In this document: positions 7,111-17,900 of the stretch, piece by piece
Position numbering within the stretch: position 1 is the stretch's first letter
How the letters are laid out: every line of letters begins with the position of its first letter
IMG/VR virus record: IMGVR_UViG_3300017746_000114
Coordinates: 1 to 26,998 of that record
Direction: 5' to 3' (one strand)
Source of the DNA: a virus
Length of the DNA: 26,998 nt
The notes under the pieces: model-generated
Database searches by the model: none
The model's input: only the letters and a program-made list of their open reading frames with translations
What the model was told of the DNA's origin: nothing
Position numbers and translations under genes: made by a program

Positions 7111-8595
7111 ATGGCAATTAATGCAGGTGGTAGTTTAAATAGCGTTCCTTCTTCAAGAAAGCAAACGCTATCTAATAACTACCTAGATTTTACGTCTGGT
7201 GCAAATGACTGGGCGCAACAATATTTACCAGACCTTATGGAAAAAGAAGCTGAAGTTTTCGGACCGAGAACTATTTCAGGATTTCTTTCAAAAATAGGTG
7301 CTGAAGAGGCTATGACAGCTGATCAAGTTGTATGGTCTGAGCAAGGACGTTTACACTTATCTTATACAGGTGAAATTACAGACGCTACTACTGGTGGTGG
7401 TGTAGTAACAATCGGTAATGATATTGATGGCATAGCTGCTGGTGTAAACCACGGTATTCGCAAAAACGATACTGTTGTTATAGCTAGCTCTCAAGGTACT
7501 GTTAAAGCTTTAGTTACTGCTGTATCTAACGCTGCTGTTACATGCGCACCTTACGGTGAAGCTAACTTGGACGTTACTTTTGATGCATCACAAGGTGCAA
7601 ATTCAGTTACTATATTAGTTTATGGTTCTGAGTTTAAGAAAGGTGACAATTACGACGGCGGTTCTTCAAGAGGAGCTAATGAGCCAACTTTCAAGTCTTT
7701 TTCTAATAAGCCTATTATCATGAAAGACTACTACGAAGTATCAGGTTCTGATGCATCTCGTATTGGTTGGGTAGAGGTTTCTACTGAAAATGGACAAGGC
7801 GGTTACTTATGGTATCTAAAAGCTGAGTCTGATACAAGAGCTCGTTTTAACGACTACTTAGAAATGTCTATGTTAGAGTCTGTAAAAGGTGGAGCTGCTG
7901 GTGGTTATACTGGTGGTGCAGTTGACGTAACTGACGATCATCTTTACGGTTCAAACTCAGGAGATGTTACTGGTACTCAAGGATTATTCAACGCTATCGA
8001 AGAAAGAGGTAATGTTACTACTGGTATTACTGGTGTTAACGCTGCTACTGACTTAGCTGAATTTGACGCTATCTTAGCTGAATTTGACAAGCAAGGTGCT
8101 ATTGAAGAAAACATGATGTTTGTAAATAGAGCTACGTCTCTAGCTATCGACGATATGTTAGCTTCTATGAACTCTTACGGTGCTGGTGGTACATCTTACG
8201 GTGTATTTGATAACTCTGAAGATATGGCTTTAAACTTAGGTTTCTCTGGATTTAGAAGAGGTTCTTATGACTTCTATAAGTCTGACATGCGTTACCTAAA
8301 CGATAAAGCTACTCGTGGATCAATCAACGATGCTTATGCTGCTGGAGCTATTAGAGGAATGTTTATTCCTGCTGGTTCTTCATCTGTATACGATCAAACT
8401 GTTGGAGCTTCAATCAAGCGTCCGTTCTTACACGTACGTTTCCGCGCTTCACAAACTGACAACCGAAGAATGAAGTCTTGGGTTACAGGATCTGTAGGAG
8501 CTGCTACATCTGCTTTAGATGCAATGCAACTACACTTCTTATCAGAAAGATGTTTAGTTACTCAAGGTGCTAACAACTTTATGTTAATGAAGTAA
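7111..8595 (+). CDS. Major capsid protein (HK97-type fold expected)
   Basis: This 494-residue protein is the probable main shell subunit. It follows the scaffold by 22 bases and is closed by a strong terminator. A conserved-looking N-terminal block (ANDWAQQYLPDLMEKEAEVFGPRTISGFL, residues 31-59, and DQVVWSEQGRLHLSY, 71-85) matches what I recall of capsid proteins from crAss-like and uncultured marine podoviruses. Residues 86-175 are Gly/Thr/Val-rich and look like an inserted surface domain. The C-terminal part has the small-residue, beta-rich composition of HK97-type shells. Codon use seems tighter than in the neighbours, with many GGT, GCT, TCT and CGT codons, as expected for a very highly expressed protein. 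No signal peptide is present. Confidence 0.92.
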   Translation: MAINAGGSLNSVPSSRKQTLSNNYLDFTSGANDWAQQYLPDLMEKEAEVFGPRTISGFLSKIGAEEAMTADQVVWSEQGRLHLSYTGEITDATTGGGVVTIGNDIDGIAAGVNHGIRKNDTVVIASSQGTVKALVTAVSNAAVTCAPYGEANLDVTFDASQGANSVTILVYGSEFKKGDNYDGGSSRGANEPTFKSFSNKPIIMKDYYEVSGSDASRIGWVEVSTENGQGGYLWYLKAESDTRARFNDYLEMSMLESVKGGAAGGYTGGAVDVTDDHLYGSNSGDVTGTQGLFNAIEERGNVTTGITGVNAATDLAEFDAILAEFDKQGAIEENMMFVNRATSLAIDDMLASMNSYGAGGTSYGVFDNSEDMALNLGFSGFRRGSYDFYKSDMRYLNDKATRGSINDAYAAGAIRGMFIPAGSSSVYDQTVGASIKRPFLHVRFRASQTDNRRMKSWVTGSVGAATSALDAMQLHFLSERCLVTQGANNFMLMK

Positions 8596-8606
8596 ATCAC
8601 TTTAAG

Positions 8607-8637
8607 CTACCCTGCCTTCGGGTGGGGTAGTTTTTTT
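8607..8637 (+). terminator. Intrinsic terminator after the capsid gene, UUCG tetraloop
   Basis: Bases 8607-8630 fold into a 10-bp stem (CTACCCTGCC against GGTGGGGTAG, with two G-U pairs) capped by a C(UUCG)G tetraloop. Seven T residues (8631-8637) follow directly. It begins 11 bases after the capsid stop codon. This is a textbook Rho-independent terminator and the strongest hairpin I see in the window. It probably ends or reduces capsid-gene transcripts and stabilises their 3' ends. Confidence 0.88.
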
Positions 8638-8661
8638 ATTAATTTTTTATTATATTATATC

Positions 8662-9501
8662 ATGGCAAAAAAAGAAACAAAAAAGGTTAATGTAGCGCCT
8701 GAAATAAAAGCTGCTAATGAAATGGTAGAAGTTGTTATTGAAAAACAAGAACCACTTAAAAAAGAAACAGCTAAAAAAGGCTGGGAAGTAAAAGATAGGT
8801 TGTACTATCTTAAAGGTAGACAAAAGCCTATTTCTTATTTGATGAAGTCTGCTAATGTATATTGGTTTGATCCAGAGAAGCAAGTTCAAAGAGAGTTGAA
8901 GTACTGTAAAAATCAGCAAACATGTTTTGTTGACGAAATGAAAGGTGACCAAAGACTTTCTCATATTGTTTTTAGAGATGGCAGTCTATTTGTTCCTAAA
9001 GAAGAGGTAATACTACAAAAACTACTATCATTATACCACCCTCATAAAGATAAGCTTTTTTATGAGTACAAACCAGCAGTTGAAGCTCAAAGTCAAATAG
9101 ATGTATTAGAGCTAGAAGCTGACGCTATAGTTACAGCTAGATCTTTAGACATAGACATGGTTGAAGCTATAATGCGAGTAGAAAAAGGATCTGAAGTGTC
9201 TAAGATGAGTTCTAAGGAACTTAAAAGAGATTTACTAGTGTTTGCAAGAACAAATCCAAATCTATTCTTAGAGCTAGCGTCTGATGACAACGTGCAGCTT
9301 AGAAACTTTGGTATCAAAGCTGTAGAAGAAGGTGTTATTAAATTATCATCTGATCAACGTAATTTTATGTGGGGATCTAATGATAGAAAAATAATGACAG
9401 TACCGTTTGATGAGCATCCATATACCGCTCTTGCGCATTGGTTTAAAACTGATGAAGGTATGGAGATATATTCAAACATTGAAAAGCGATTTAACGCGTA
9501 A
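8662..9501 (+). CDS. Conserved head-region protein of unknown function (279 aa)
   Basis: The gene follows the capsid terminator and is itself followed by a second UUCG hairpin, so it may be an independently controlled unit. The first 35 residues are Lys/Glu-rich and probably disordered. Residues 40-125 are strand-rich (GWEVKDRLYYLKG, LSHIVFRDGSLFVPKEE), and residues 140-279 are mostly helical (MSSKELKRDLLVFARTNPNLFLELASD). I recognise this overall pattern, including the KTDEGMEIY C-terminus, from uncultured marine phages, where it regularly follows the capsid gene. Position suggests a head-completion, decoration or connector role. No catalytic or metal-binding motif is evident. Its leader is AT-rich without a Shine-Dalgarno. 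Confidence 0.85.
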   Translation: MAKKETKKVNVAPEIKAANEMVEVVIEKQEPLKKETAKKGWEVKDRLYYLKGRQKPISYLMKSANVYWFDPEKQVQRELKYCKNQQTCFVDEMKGDQRLSHIVFRDGSLFVPKEEVILQKLLSLYHPHKDKLFYEYKPAVEAQSQIDVLELEADAIVTARSLDIDMVEAIMRVEKGSEVSKMSSKELKRDLLVFARTNPNLFLELASDDNVQLRNFGIKAVEEGVIKLSSDQRNFMWGSNDRKIMTVPFDEHPYTALAHWFKTDEGMEIYSNIEKRFNA

Positions 9502-9514
9502 TCATCCTATAGTA

Positions 9515-9542
9515 GAGCAGCCACTCTTCGGGGTGGTTGCTT
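9515..9542 (+). terminator. Second UUCG hairpin; weak terminator or RNA-processing element
   Basis: Bases 9517-9540 form a 10-bp stem (GCAGCCACTC against GGGTGGTTGC, with G-U pairs) around a TTCG loop closed by C-G. An A-T and a G-T pair extend it to 9515-9542. Unlike the capsid terminator it has no T-run; the next bases are AACTATAAAA. It may be a leaky terminator, a 3'-end stabiliser or an mRNA-processing site between the head and neck genes. Confidence 0.55.
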
Positions 9543-9562
9543 AACTATAAAAACAAAACATA

Positions 9563-10297
9563 ATGGCAATAAGTGTAGACACAGTATATCAAACAGTATT
9601 GGCGCTAGCCAACAAAGAGCAAAGAGGTTATATCACGCCTCAAGAATTCAACTTATTCGCTAACCAAGCTCAAATAGAAATATTTGAACAGTATTTTTTT
9701 GATCTATATCAATTCAAAAGAATGCCACAAAATCATAACGAATCAACAAATCCTGTTGATTTTATAGATGAAAAGTTAGACTTGTTTAGAGTTAGAGCTT
9801 TTTTATCCTCAGACGTTGGTCTTGACACAGGAGATAATAATGATAGTACCTTTGACCTACCTGAAAATCATTATAGAACTATATCTGTAAACAGAAGAAA
9901 TAACTCAGGATCTGGTGCTACTGTTTGCCAAAGAGTTGAATGGAACAATTACCATTACTTATCTCAAGCTCCTTTGCTGGTACCTCATGATAGTAGACCT
10001 GTATACGTAGTCTACCAAGGTAGTGGCAACAGAATACTCACAAATCCTTCTTCACCAAACGGTGTTGAAGTATTCTATATTAGAAAGCTAAACAACGTTA
10101 ACTGGGGTTATATGCTTCAAGATAACAACGCTTTGTGGAATCCTAATACAAGCGCAGATTTTGAACTACATCCTTCAGAGCAAAACAAGCTTGTGTTAAA
10201 AATATTAAAGCTGGCAGGTATATCTATAAAAGATGCTGAAATTTCTCAATTAGCTACTCAGCAAGAAGTAACTAACTTACAACAACAAAAATCTTAA
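9563..10297 (+). CDS. Neck/ring (head-to-tail connector) protein
   Basis: This 244-residue protein opens with the helical block TVYQTVLALANKEQRGYITPQEF and then NLFANQAQIEIFEQYF, a pattern I know from uncultured marine phages in the same position. A beta-rich centre includes ENHYRTISV. A C-terminal segment from residue 206 (ELHPSEQNKLVLKILKLAGI) leads into a Gln-rich tail. It is located between head and tail genes and directly before the tail-tubular-type protein, five bases away. It is therefore most likely one of the rings that close the portal channel. The function is inferred from position and family recognition; no enzymatic motif is present. ATG 9563 has only an A-rich leader (AAAAACAAAACAT). 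Confidence 0.75.
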   Translation: MAISVDTVYQTVLALANKEQRGYITPQEFNLFANQAQIEIFEQYFFDLYQFKRMPQNHNESTNPVDFIDEKLDLFRVRAFLSSDVGLDTGDNNDSTFDLPENHYRTISVNRRNNSGSGATVCQRVEWNNYHYLSQAPLLVPHDSRPVYVVYQGSGNRILTNPSSPNGVEVFYIRKLNNVNWGYMLQDNNALWNPNTSADFELHPSEQNKLVLKILKLAGISIKDAEISQLATQQEVTNLQQQKS

Positions 10298-10301
10298 CTA
10301 A

Positions 10302-11915
10302 ATGGCAAACGAGTATTATAACTTAAAAAAAGGTCACGATAAAGAGTACTACAATAGTACCATGAAAGAAAATAATATTGACCAAAGCCCTTTTGGTGAA
10401 TATCAGTTTGTCTCTTTAAATGATGTTGTAGATCAGTTTATGGTTGTTTATGTTGGTGAAGGAAAGTTAATAAATAAAGTTAGTAGAGTTGATGTAGGTT
10501 TTTGGGCTCAAAGAGCTTTAGCTGAACTTTCTTTTGACACTTTAAAATCTATAAAATCACAACAAATAAACTTACCACCATCTTTAACAATGGTTTTACC
10601 CGCAGACTATGTTAACTATACTCATATTAGCTGGGTAGATGATAAAGGAATAAAACATCCTATATATAAAACTACGCAAACTTCAAATCCTTTTCAAATA
10701 GCTCAAGAAGAAGAAGGTGTATACTTCTTTGGAGATAACTCACAGCTAGTTCAAAACGGTGATCTTGACTTTAACTTTACAGATGACTTTAGCACTACTT
10801 CAGCTAGTTTAGTCAAGCTAGATGATACAGGCGGTAAATTACAAACACTTCTTCAAGGTCGTACCGGCTGGTTTGGTAGTAGAGTTTTTAACAGCGCGGC
10901 TAACAATAACGTAGAGTTTAGAAACGCACCTCACAAAACAGGTGCTACCTACCACGGATCTGCTCAGGCTTTTTGGCAAGAAATAGATGTTACCGGAATG
11001 ACAACTTTAGAGATTTCTGCAAATGCAACATCAATAGAGTCAGGCACGGGAACAAGCTACAGGCAAGATAAAGCAACAGGTAATACTATAACAGAAACAT
11101 TTACTCACTCAGCAAGTACAGTAAGGTTTGGTTTAAGCACAATAGCTCCAGACGCAGCTAACATAAGAGATGTTACTGTAGGAAGTGCTTTAGCTGCTAA
11201 CCACTCATCAGCAGAGTACTTTGACTTAGGTTACGTAGAGTGGACAGCTGGAGAATCTGGAGAAAAAAGCATAACTGGCGTTGATGTTAGCAATGTTTCA
11301 GGAACAGTTTACGTTTTAGCTAGCGGTCAAGCTAACTGGCCGTTAAGCAACGCGACTAACAAGCCTGACGCTTATATGGAAGTTACTTCTACTATAGATG
11401 AGTTGTCTGTTAGATCAGATGCAAATGTAAATAATTTAAAAAGAGAAAACAGATTTGAATCTTCTACTTGGACAAAGTTTAAAAGCGCAGGTAACGCCGA
11501 AGCGGTTGAAGATAACACTGCAGACGTAGATGACTTCCGAGTAAACGCTAAAGGTCAAAGATATGGATTAGAGCCTTCAACTGCTCAGAGCAATGGATCT
11601 TTTTATATAGATGAAGAACTAGGTAGAATACATTTTAGCTCTAACATTTCTGGAAAAGATGTAATATTAGATTACATAAGCGATAGTCTTGGCACTTGGT
11701 CTGAAATGAAAGTTCACAAGTTTGCTGAAGAGGCAATGTACAGATCAATAACGCATGGAGTATTGTCTACTAAATCAAATATTCCAGAGTATATAGTTCA
11801 AAGAGCTAAAAAAGAAAAGTTTGCGGCTACACGTCAAGCTAAGTTAAGACTATCAAATATAAAAATTAGCGATTTAACGCGTATTTTAAGAGGTAAGTCT
11901 AAACAAATAAAATAA
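10302..11915 (+). CDS. Tail tubular / ring protein with a beta-rich insert
   Basis: This 537-residue protein has an N-terminal helical region (FWAQRALAELSFDTLKSI, residues 67-84, then QQINLPPSLTMVLPADYVNY) and a C-terminal region (DSLGTWSEMKVHKFAEEAMY, then RQAKLRLSNI). Together they have the layout of T7 gp11 / P22 gp4-type tail adaptors that ring the portal exit. The two parts are separated by about 220 residues (152-372) with a different, Thr/Ser/Ala-rich beta composition, described separately. The core without the insert would be about 315 residues, closer to the relatives I recall. The product is expected to form a dodecameric ring on which the giant downstream protein assembles. That gene starts seven bases later. 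Confidence 0.8.
   Translation: MANEYYNLKKGHDKEYYNSTMKENNIDQSPFGEYQFVSLNDVVDQFMVVYVGEGKLINKVSRVDVGFWAQRALAELSFDTLKSIKSQQINLPPSLTMVLPADYVNYTHISWVDDKGIKHPIYKTTQTSNPFQIAQEEEGVYFFGDNSQLVQNGDLDFNFTDDFSTTSASLVKLDDTGGKLQTLLQGRTGWFGSRVFNSAANNNVEFRNAPHKTGATYHGSAQAFWQEIDVTGMTTLEISANATSIESGTGTSYRQDKATGNTITETFTHSASTVRFGLSTIAPDAANIRDVTVGSALAANHSSAEYFDLGYVEWTAGESGEKSITGVDVSNVSGTVYVLASGQANWPLSNATNKPDAYMEVTSTIDELSVRSDANVNNLKRENRFESSTWTKFKSAGNAEAVEDNTADVDDFRVNAKGQRYGLEPSTAQSNGSFYIDEELGRIHFSSNISGKDVILDYISDSLGTWSEMKVHKFAEEAMYRSITHGVLSTKSNIPEYIVQRAKKEKFAATRQAKLRLSNIKISDLTRILRGKSKQIK
10755..11417 (+). other. Jelly-roll / carbohydrate-binding-like insert in the ring protein
   Basis: Residues 152-372 of the ring protein begin with NGDLDFNF and end with STIDELSVRS, the usual opening and closing patterns of CBM4/9-type beta-sandwich modules. 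Between them lie alternating strands and aromatic residues (FWQEIDVTGMTTLEISA, FDLGYVEWTAG). Both flanks read as the conserved adaptor core. Such modules often sit on the outside of phage tails and bind glycans. The boundaries are approximate and the fold is inferred from pattern only. Confidence 0.5.
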
Positions 11916-11921
11916 TAGTTT

Positions 11922-14900
11922 ATGCCAGAGATTAAAAATACTTTTGTTCGAGGTAAAATGAATAAAGACCTTGACGAAAGGTTAATACCTAATGGAGAAT
12001 ACAGGGAAGCGTTAAACGTAGAAATATCTACTTCTGAAGACTCTGACGTGGGTACTGCTCAAAACATTGTTGGTAATAAAAGAATTGATAAACTTTTTAA
12101 TGGAAACTTTGCAATTAGCTCTAATGACTTTACGTGTATAGGCTCTATTGCTGATGAAAAAGAAAATAAACTTTATTGGTTTATAACTTCTGCCAATAAA
12201 GACATAATACTAGAGTGGGACGAAGAAAATCAATATTCATCTTTAGTTTTTGTAGATACTAAGAAAAAAGTTAAAGGTGCTACTTTAAAATTTCCTTCTA
12301 AAACTATAACAGGTATAAATATAGTTGATGAGTTTTTAATGTGGACAGACGGCGTTAATGAGCCAAAAAAAATAAATATAAAAAACTGCAAGTTAGGAAC
12401 AACTTCAGTAAATCAACACACTTTACTTTTCGTTAATGGCGCTTCTGTTGGAGACATTGAAGAAGAGCATGTAACTGTAATTAAGAAAAGACCATCCACT
12501 GCTCCTTTTATAAAAATCAATCACACTGATTCAGTAGAAGAAAAAAGTTTGTTTGAAAACGTATTTCCAAGATTTACCTACAGGTATAAGTATGCTGACG
12601 GTGAATACTCGGCTTTTGGTCCTTTTACTGCGCCTATTATTTCTGCAAAATATTCTAAAGCTTATAACTCCTCTAATTTTTACGACATAAAAGAAGGTTA
12701 TAACACAGCGATGTACAACACTATAAAGTCGCTTGAAATAATGGACTTTGTTCCTCATGACATACCTAAAGATGTTGTTCAAGTTGATATATTATACAAG
12801 CAAGACGATTCTAATGTTGTTTATTCTGTAGCTAAAATAAAAAACACTGATCCAGAGTTTAGCGCTAAAGGATCAGGGCTAGGTGTTCAGCTACTTCAAC
12901 CTATTGATGATGTAAATAGGTACAGAAACTTGGGTAAGTATGTTTTAAACACAGAAAACATTTACGCTGCAGTTCCAGAAAATCAGTTGTTAAGAGTATA
13001 CGACAATGTTCCAAGAAAAGCTATAGCTCAAGAAGTAGTTGGCAACAGGTTAGTTTATGCTAATTACACTCAAGGATACAATATTGATCAAGACGTTAAA
13101 GTTTATGCTAACTATGAAAAAAGAAACGTTAAACAATCTTTTGAGACAGGAGGAATACAATCTGTTAAGTCTCAGAGAGACTATCAAGTTGGCGTAGTTT
13201 TTGGAGATGAGTATGGAAGAGAAACACCTGTAATCACATCATCAGAAGGTTCTATTAAAATTCCTTTTACTGATGACGATATAGTGAACGGCGTGGTTTC
13301 AACTAAAGCTATAAATATAAAAGCTAAGATGTCAAGCTACGCTCCAGACTGGGCTAGCTACTTTAAGTTTTACGTTAAAGAAACTTCAGGTGAGTATTAT
13401 AACGCTTTAATGACTGCCGCGTTTATACCTGGCTCTGACACTGAGTTTGACAACAAAGAAGAACACCTGTGGCTAGCATTTAACTCGTCTGACATAAACA
13501 AAATACAAGAAGACTCTTACTTAGTATTAAAAAGAACAATTGGCGCAAATGGTGGTACTATAAACTACGAGAACAAATACAAAGTAATAGATGTTAAAGC
13601 AGAAGCTCCAGAGTCTATAGCTTACAACTACTTTGACTTGTGTAGCCAGTTAAACAATGACCTTCAGCTTAATGATGGCGGTACAGATGGCTCTATAATG
13701 CAAGAACATCAATTTAGGATTGATCAAACTGTAGACAAAATAAAGATAGATGTAGATTCTTACTTAGCGCTAGGGCACTCTCCTATACCATCTTCTGATG
13801 GTGAAAACGCTTCTACAGAAACATCTAACAACATATACATATCTTGGAAACTTGAAGATACTAACGATGCGACTTTTACTCACTCTAAAAAGTATAAGGT
13901 AAGTAGCGTTAGCACTGTATCTGGAGCTTATGTTTTAGGCTTAGCCAACAAGATAACACCTGGCGACGCCAAGCTTGCTTCAGCAGCCGCTAACAAAGCT
14001 ATAAACACAGCTACAGGCTCTTTAGATGCAAATCTAACGTTTCTTGTAGAGCGTAAAGATAAAAGAGAAGGAGAAGATTTTTCTGGTAAGTTTTTTGTTA
14101 AAATAAAAATAGACGAACTAATACTTCAAGCTTTAGTTAACAAGCAAGTTGAAGTTCATAACAATAAGTTTATTTCTTCTTCAGCAGATGTATTGTGGCT
14201 TGCTTCAATTCAAGATTCTTCTAACGAGCTTGATGGAGTTTTAAATACTAATCCTTACGCTAACAATCCAGACACCACTGTTCAAGAACTTATAAGTGCA
14301 GCTGATGATGAGTTAGCAGACGCTTCAAGTCATTGGTCAGATATTTTGTCTGAAACAGGGCCTACGTTTTTTATAGACAGCATGTATTTGACAGACTCTA
14401 ACCCTTCTGACTCTTATTATGCTAAAGAATCAGGTCAAGGTTGGAGAGGTAATCCTGTATCATATCCAAAAGTAGTTTGGAACAATACTACAGATATACC
14501 TTGGTCTCCAAACGTTATTAGCACAGAGCAACAGTATGACGTAGATAATTTTTCTGCGAGCAACGTGATGAATGGTCTGCCTGGAATAGTCACCACTAAC
14601 ACAGATTATATAGAAGGAGGATCTAAACAGTGGAAGCAAGATAGCGTGTTTGACGTTAGCTTTGAAGATTCTTATGGAGAGGAGACAGGCAAAGTATTTA
14701 TGCATATTTCTTTTTTAGCTCCTGGAAAAAACTTACACTCTTCAAACTGGACAGACAACAGTGGGCTAGCAACTTCTACGGCTACTGGACTTCAAAGCCT
14801 TGCTAAAGACACGCAAGGAATATGGGGAGGAGGATTTTTTATAAAAGACGGGTTTTATGTAGAGTTTGAAGGCAATTACGATCAAACAAACTCTGCTATT

Positions 14901-17900
14901 GGTATGCCAGCGCCTGGCCCAGGAATAGGTAAAGGATATGACTTAAACTACAGAGAGCTGCACGAAAGACAGTGGGACCCAACCTTCAACGTTAACGGTG
15001 ATCCAGATGGCGTTATAAAAGAGTTTATTGAAAACATAAAAATTGGTTCTAAGTTCAAGTTTTCTAACGATACTACTAACGATCTTTACACTATACTTAA
15101 CGTTAATGTAAAGCGCATATACAATCACACTTCTTGGAGAACTAGACATCAACATGTAGCTGGAGTACCTTACTTAGACGGCAAAAGTGTTGAGGAAAAA
15201 GCTTTAGTTTGGGCAGCTGATACAACTAACGTAGAAAATGGAGACGCTTTAAAAGCTGCTATTGAGGCTTTTGGTAAAGCGAACAATAGAAGAGTATGTT
15301 ACATTATAGAGTTAGATAAAGATCCAACAGGCGCTTCGTCAAGCTTTAACCCGGTACAAGGCGGTAGCGGCTTTCCAGATGCTGACACGCCTACTACTAT
15401 AGAATTTGTTGACGAAAAAACACAAGCATTATCTGCTTTAAAAATAAACACACCAGCTGTTTTTGAAACAAAACCTAAGCAGTCTGCTGACTTAAACATA
15501 TTTTATGAGGCTAGCGAAGCTATTCCTTTGTTGTTAGACGTTGACTCTGCTGAAATGTTTTGTCCAAGAGGTAGTAGAATAGAGTTTCCAAATTTACCAG
15601 CAGCTAGATATGGCAAAAAGCAAATAACACAAAACGTGTATGTTAGGCAGTGGAACTTAGATGGAGATCAACTTCACTTTTTAGTAAGGCATGAAAACAA
15701 TGCTCAAACATTTGGGTTTAACTACTTAAACGCTAATCAAGACATAATAGATTACTCTAATCAAGAAGTAAGATTTTACAGACCTGACGGCGGTTACACT
15801 ACAGCTATAATAGGTCAAAGTTACACAGATCAACAAAATGAATTTGACGCTGGGTATAGGGTTATATTTAACGTGTCTAAGTTTGTTGACACTGGCGTAG
15901 ACTTTGGTTTGTCTTGGAACAACTGTATATCTTTTGGTAATGGTATTGAATCAAACAGAATAAGAGACGATTTTAACGCACCGTTTATTTTAAATGGAGC
16001 TAGAGCTTCTTCTACAATAGAAGAACCTTATTCTGAAGAAAATAGAAAATACGGCTTAATATACTCTGGTATATATAACTCAACTAACGGTGTAAACAAC
16101 TTAAATCAGTTTATACAAGCAGAGAAAATAACTAAAGATGTTAATCCTACTTATGGCAGTATACAAAAGCTTTATACAAGAGACTCTGACTTAGTAGCGT
16201 TTTGCGAAGATAAAGTGTTAAGAATATTAGCAAATAAAGACGCTATATTTAATGCTGATGGTAATCCTCAGCTTGTAGCTACTGAAAATGTTTTAGGTCA
16301 AGTTAATCCTTTTGTAGGTGATTTTGGTATATCTAAAAACCCTGAGTCTTTCGCTAAAGAATCTTATAGAGCATACTTTGCTGACAAACAAAGAAGAGCT
16401 ATAATGCGACTTTCAATGGATGGGTTAACGCCTATTTCAGACGCTGGCATGAAAGACTTTTTTAGAGACAACATGCTTAACGCTGGTAAAATACTAGGCA
16501 CTTATGATGAGTACAAGAAGCAATATAATGTAACTATATTAAACCCTTCGTTTAACAACATTCTAGCTAACTCTTACATATCTGAAGGAGTAGACGTAAC
16601 ACCTGTTACTTCGACTAATGAAATAGTTGAAAACGCTGGGTTAAACGGCGGTGTTGATTACAATTTTGGAGGCACTATTAGCGATTATTACTCTCAGTAC
16701 CAGTACTTAAATAATACTGGCTTTAGAGCTGAGGCAACAATAACACGTTTTCCAGCCATAAGCACTGAGTTTTATCAGCAGTTTGTTGAAGGTCAAGAAG
16801 CTATAACTGGTGTAACCGGTCAAGAAGGAATACAAGATCAAGACGCTGCTTTTCCAGAGTTTTTCTCTGGTGGCTCTTTTGATGGTGAAAGAATGTATAG
16901 TTATCGTAACACCACTAACGACGGTAACGCTTTTTATCCTGAAGGAACTGGCTATAACAGCGGCTTTGAAGCAATGCTTGCTAGATTTACTAGTGACAGC
17001 CCTACGGCGCTTATACCACTTGATGATGCTATTAACCCAGCAATCGCATCAACCGATGGCTTTGGTATAACAGGAAACTTTAAGACCAACCGTATATTTT
17101 GGAGCGACACAGAAGGCACAATAAGTTATAGTTGGGCAGGTTTTAATTTTAGTCATGATTACTATGATGGTATAAACTTTACAAACTCTTCATACAACGA
17201 CGACGGTATTTTAGCTGGTATTTTACTTCCTGGCTACGTATCAGCAGGAAGCACTATACCTAACGACTATGTAGCACCACCTGTTTTAGCGGCTAATCCT
17301 ACAGCTAATAACATGACTATATTTAATGGTGAAGAAATAAAAATAGTTGTTAAATATACTACAGACTTAGGCACAATATCCGATTATGACCCAACAATAG
17401 AAATAAGATTGAGAGATGGCTCTGGACAATTTGTTAACAACTCTACTTTAAGAGATTCTAGCAATATACCAAGTGGTGCACCTGCTGGGCTTGAAGCGGC
17501 GACAAACACAAATCCTTATACAACATTTTTTGCGGATGAACAGCTCTTCGACACATCTAACGTAAACGCCTATGGCTATCAAGCTAATAACGCTTTAGTT
17601 ATAACTGAAATAGATACAGCTGAAAACGAAGAAACAGAACTTGCGGTTTCTGTTCAATACAAGTTCGTAGAAGAAATGGCCCCTACTGTTTGCGTAGATA
17701 GTCTAAACGTAGATGTTAGAGTTGGTATTGGAGATTATAGAGAGACTGTAACTATAACCGCGGTAGAAATATATAAAATGACTGCTATTCAAGACCTTGG
17801 GCAAAGCTTTGTACAAGGCCAAGAGCAAATAGATCCTGTAACAGGTCAACCATTTATACAAGCTGCAGAAGCAGTGCCTGGTGTTTATGGAAATCCTAAC

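Noticed and set aside
16870-17070. 66-codon + strand open frame inside the giant tail protein
   Set aside because: It is an out-of-frame shadow; the giant protein's frame runs through without interruption and shows family motifs on both sides.
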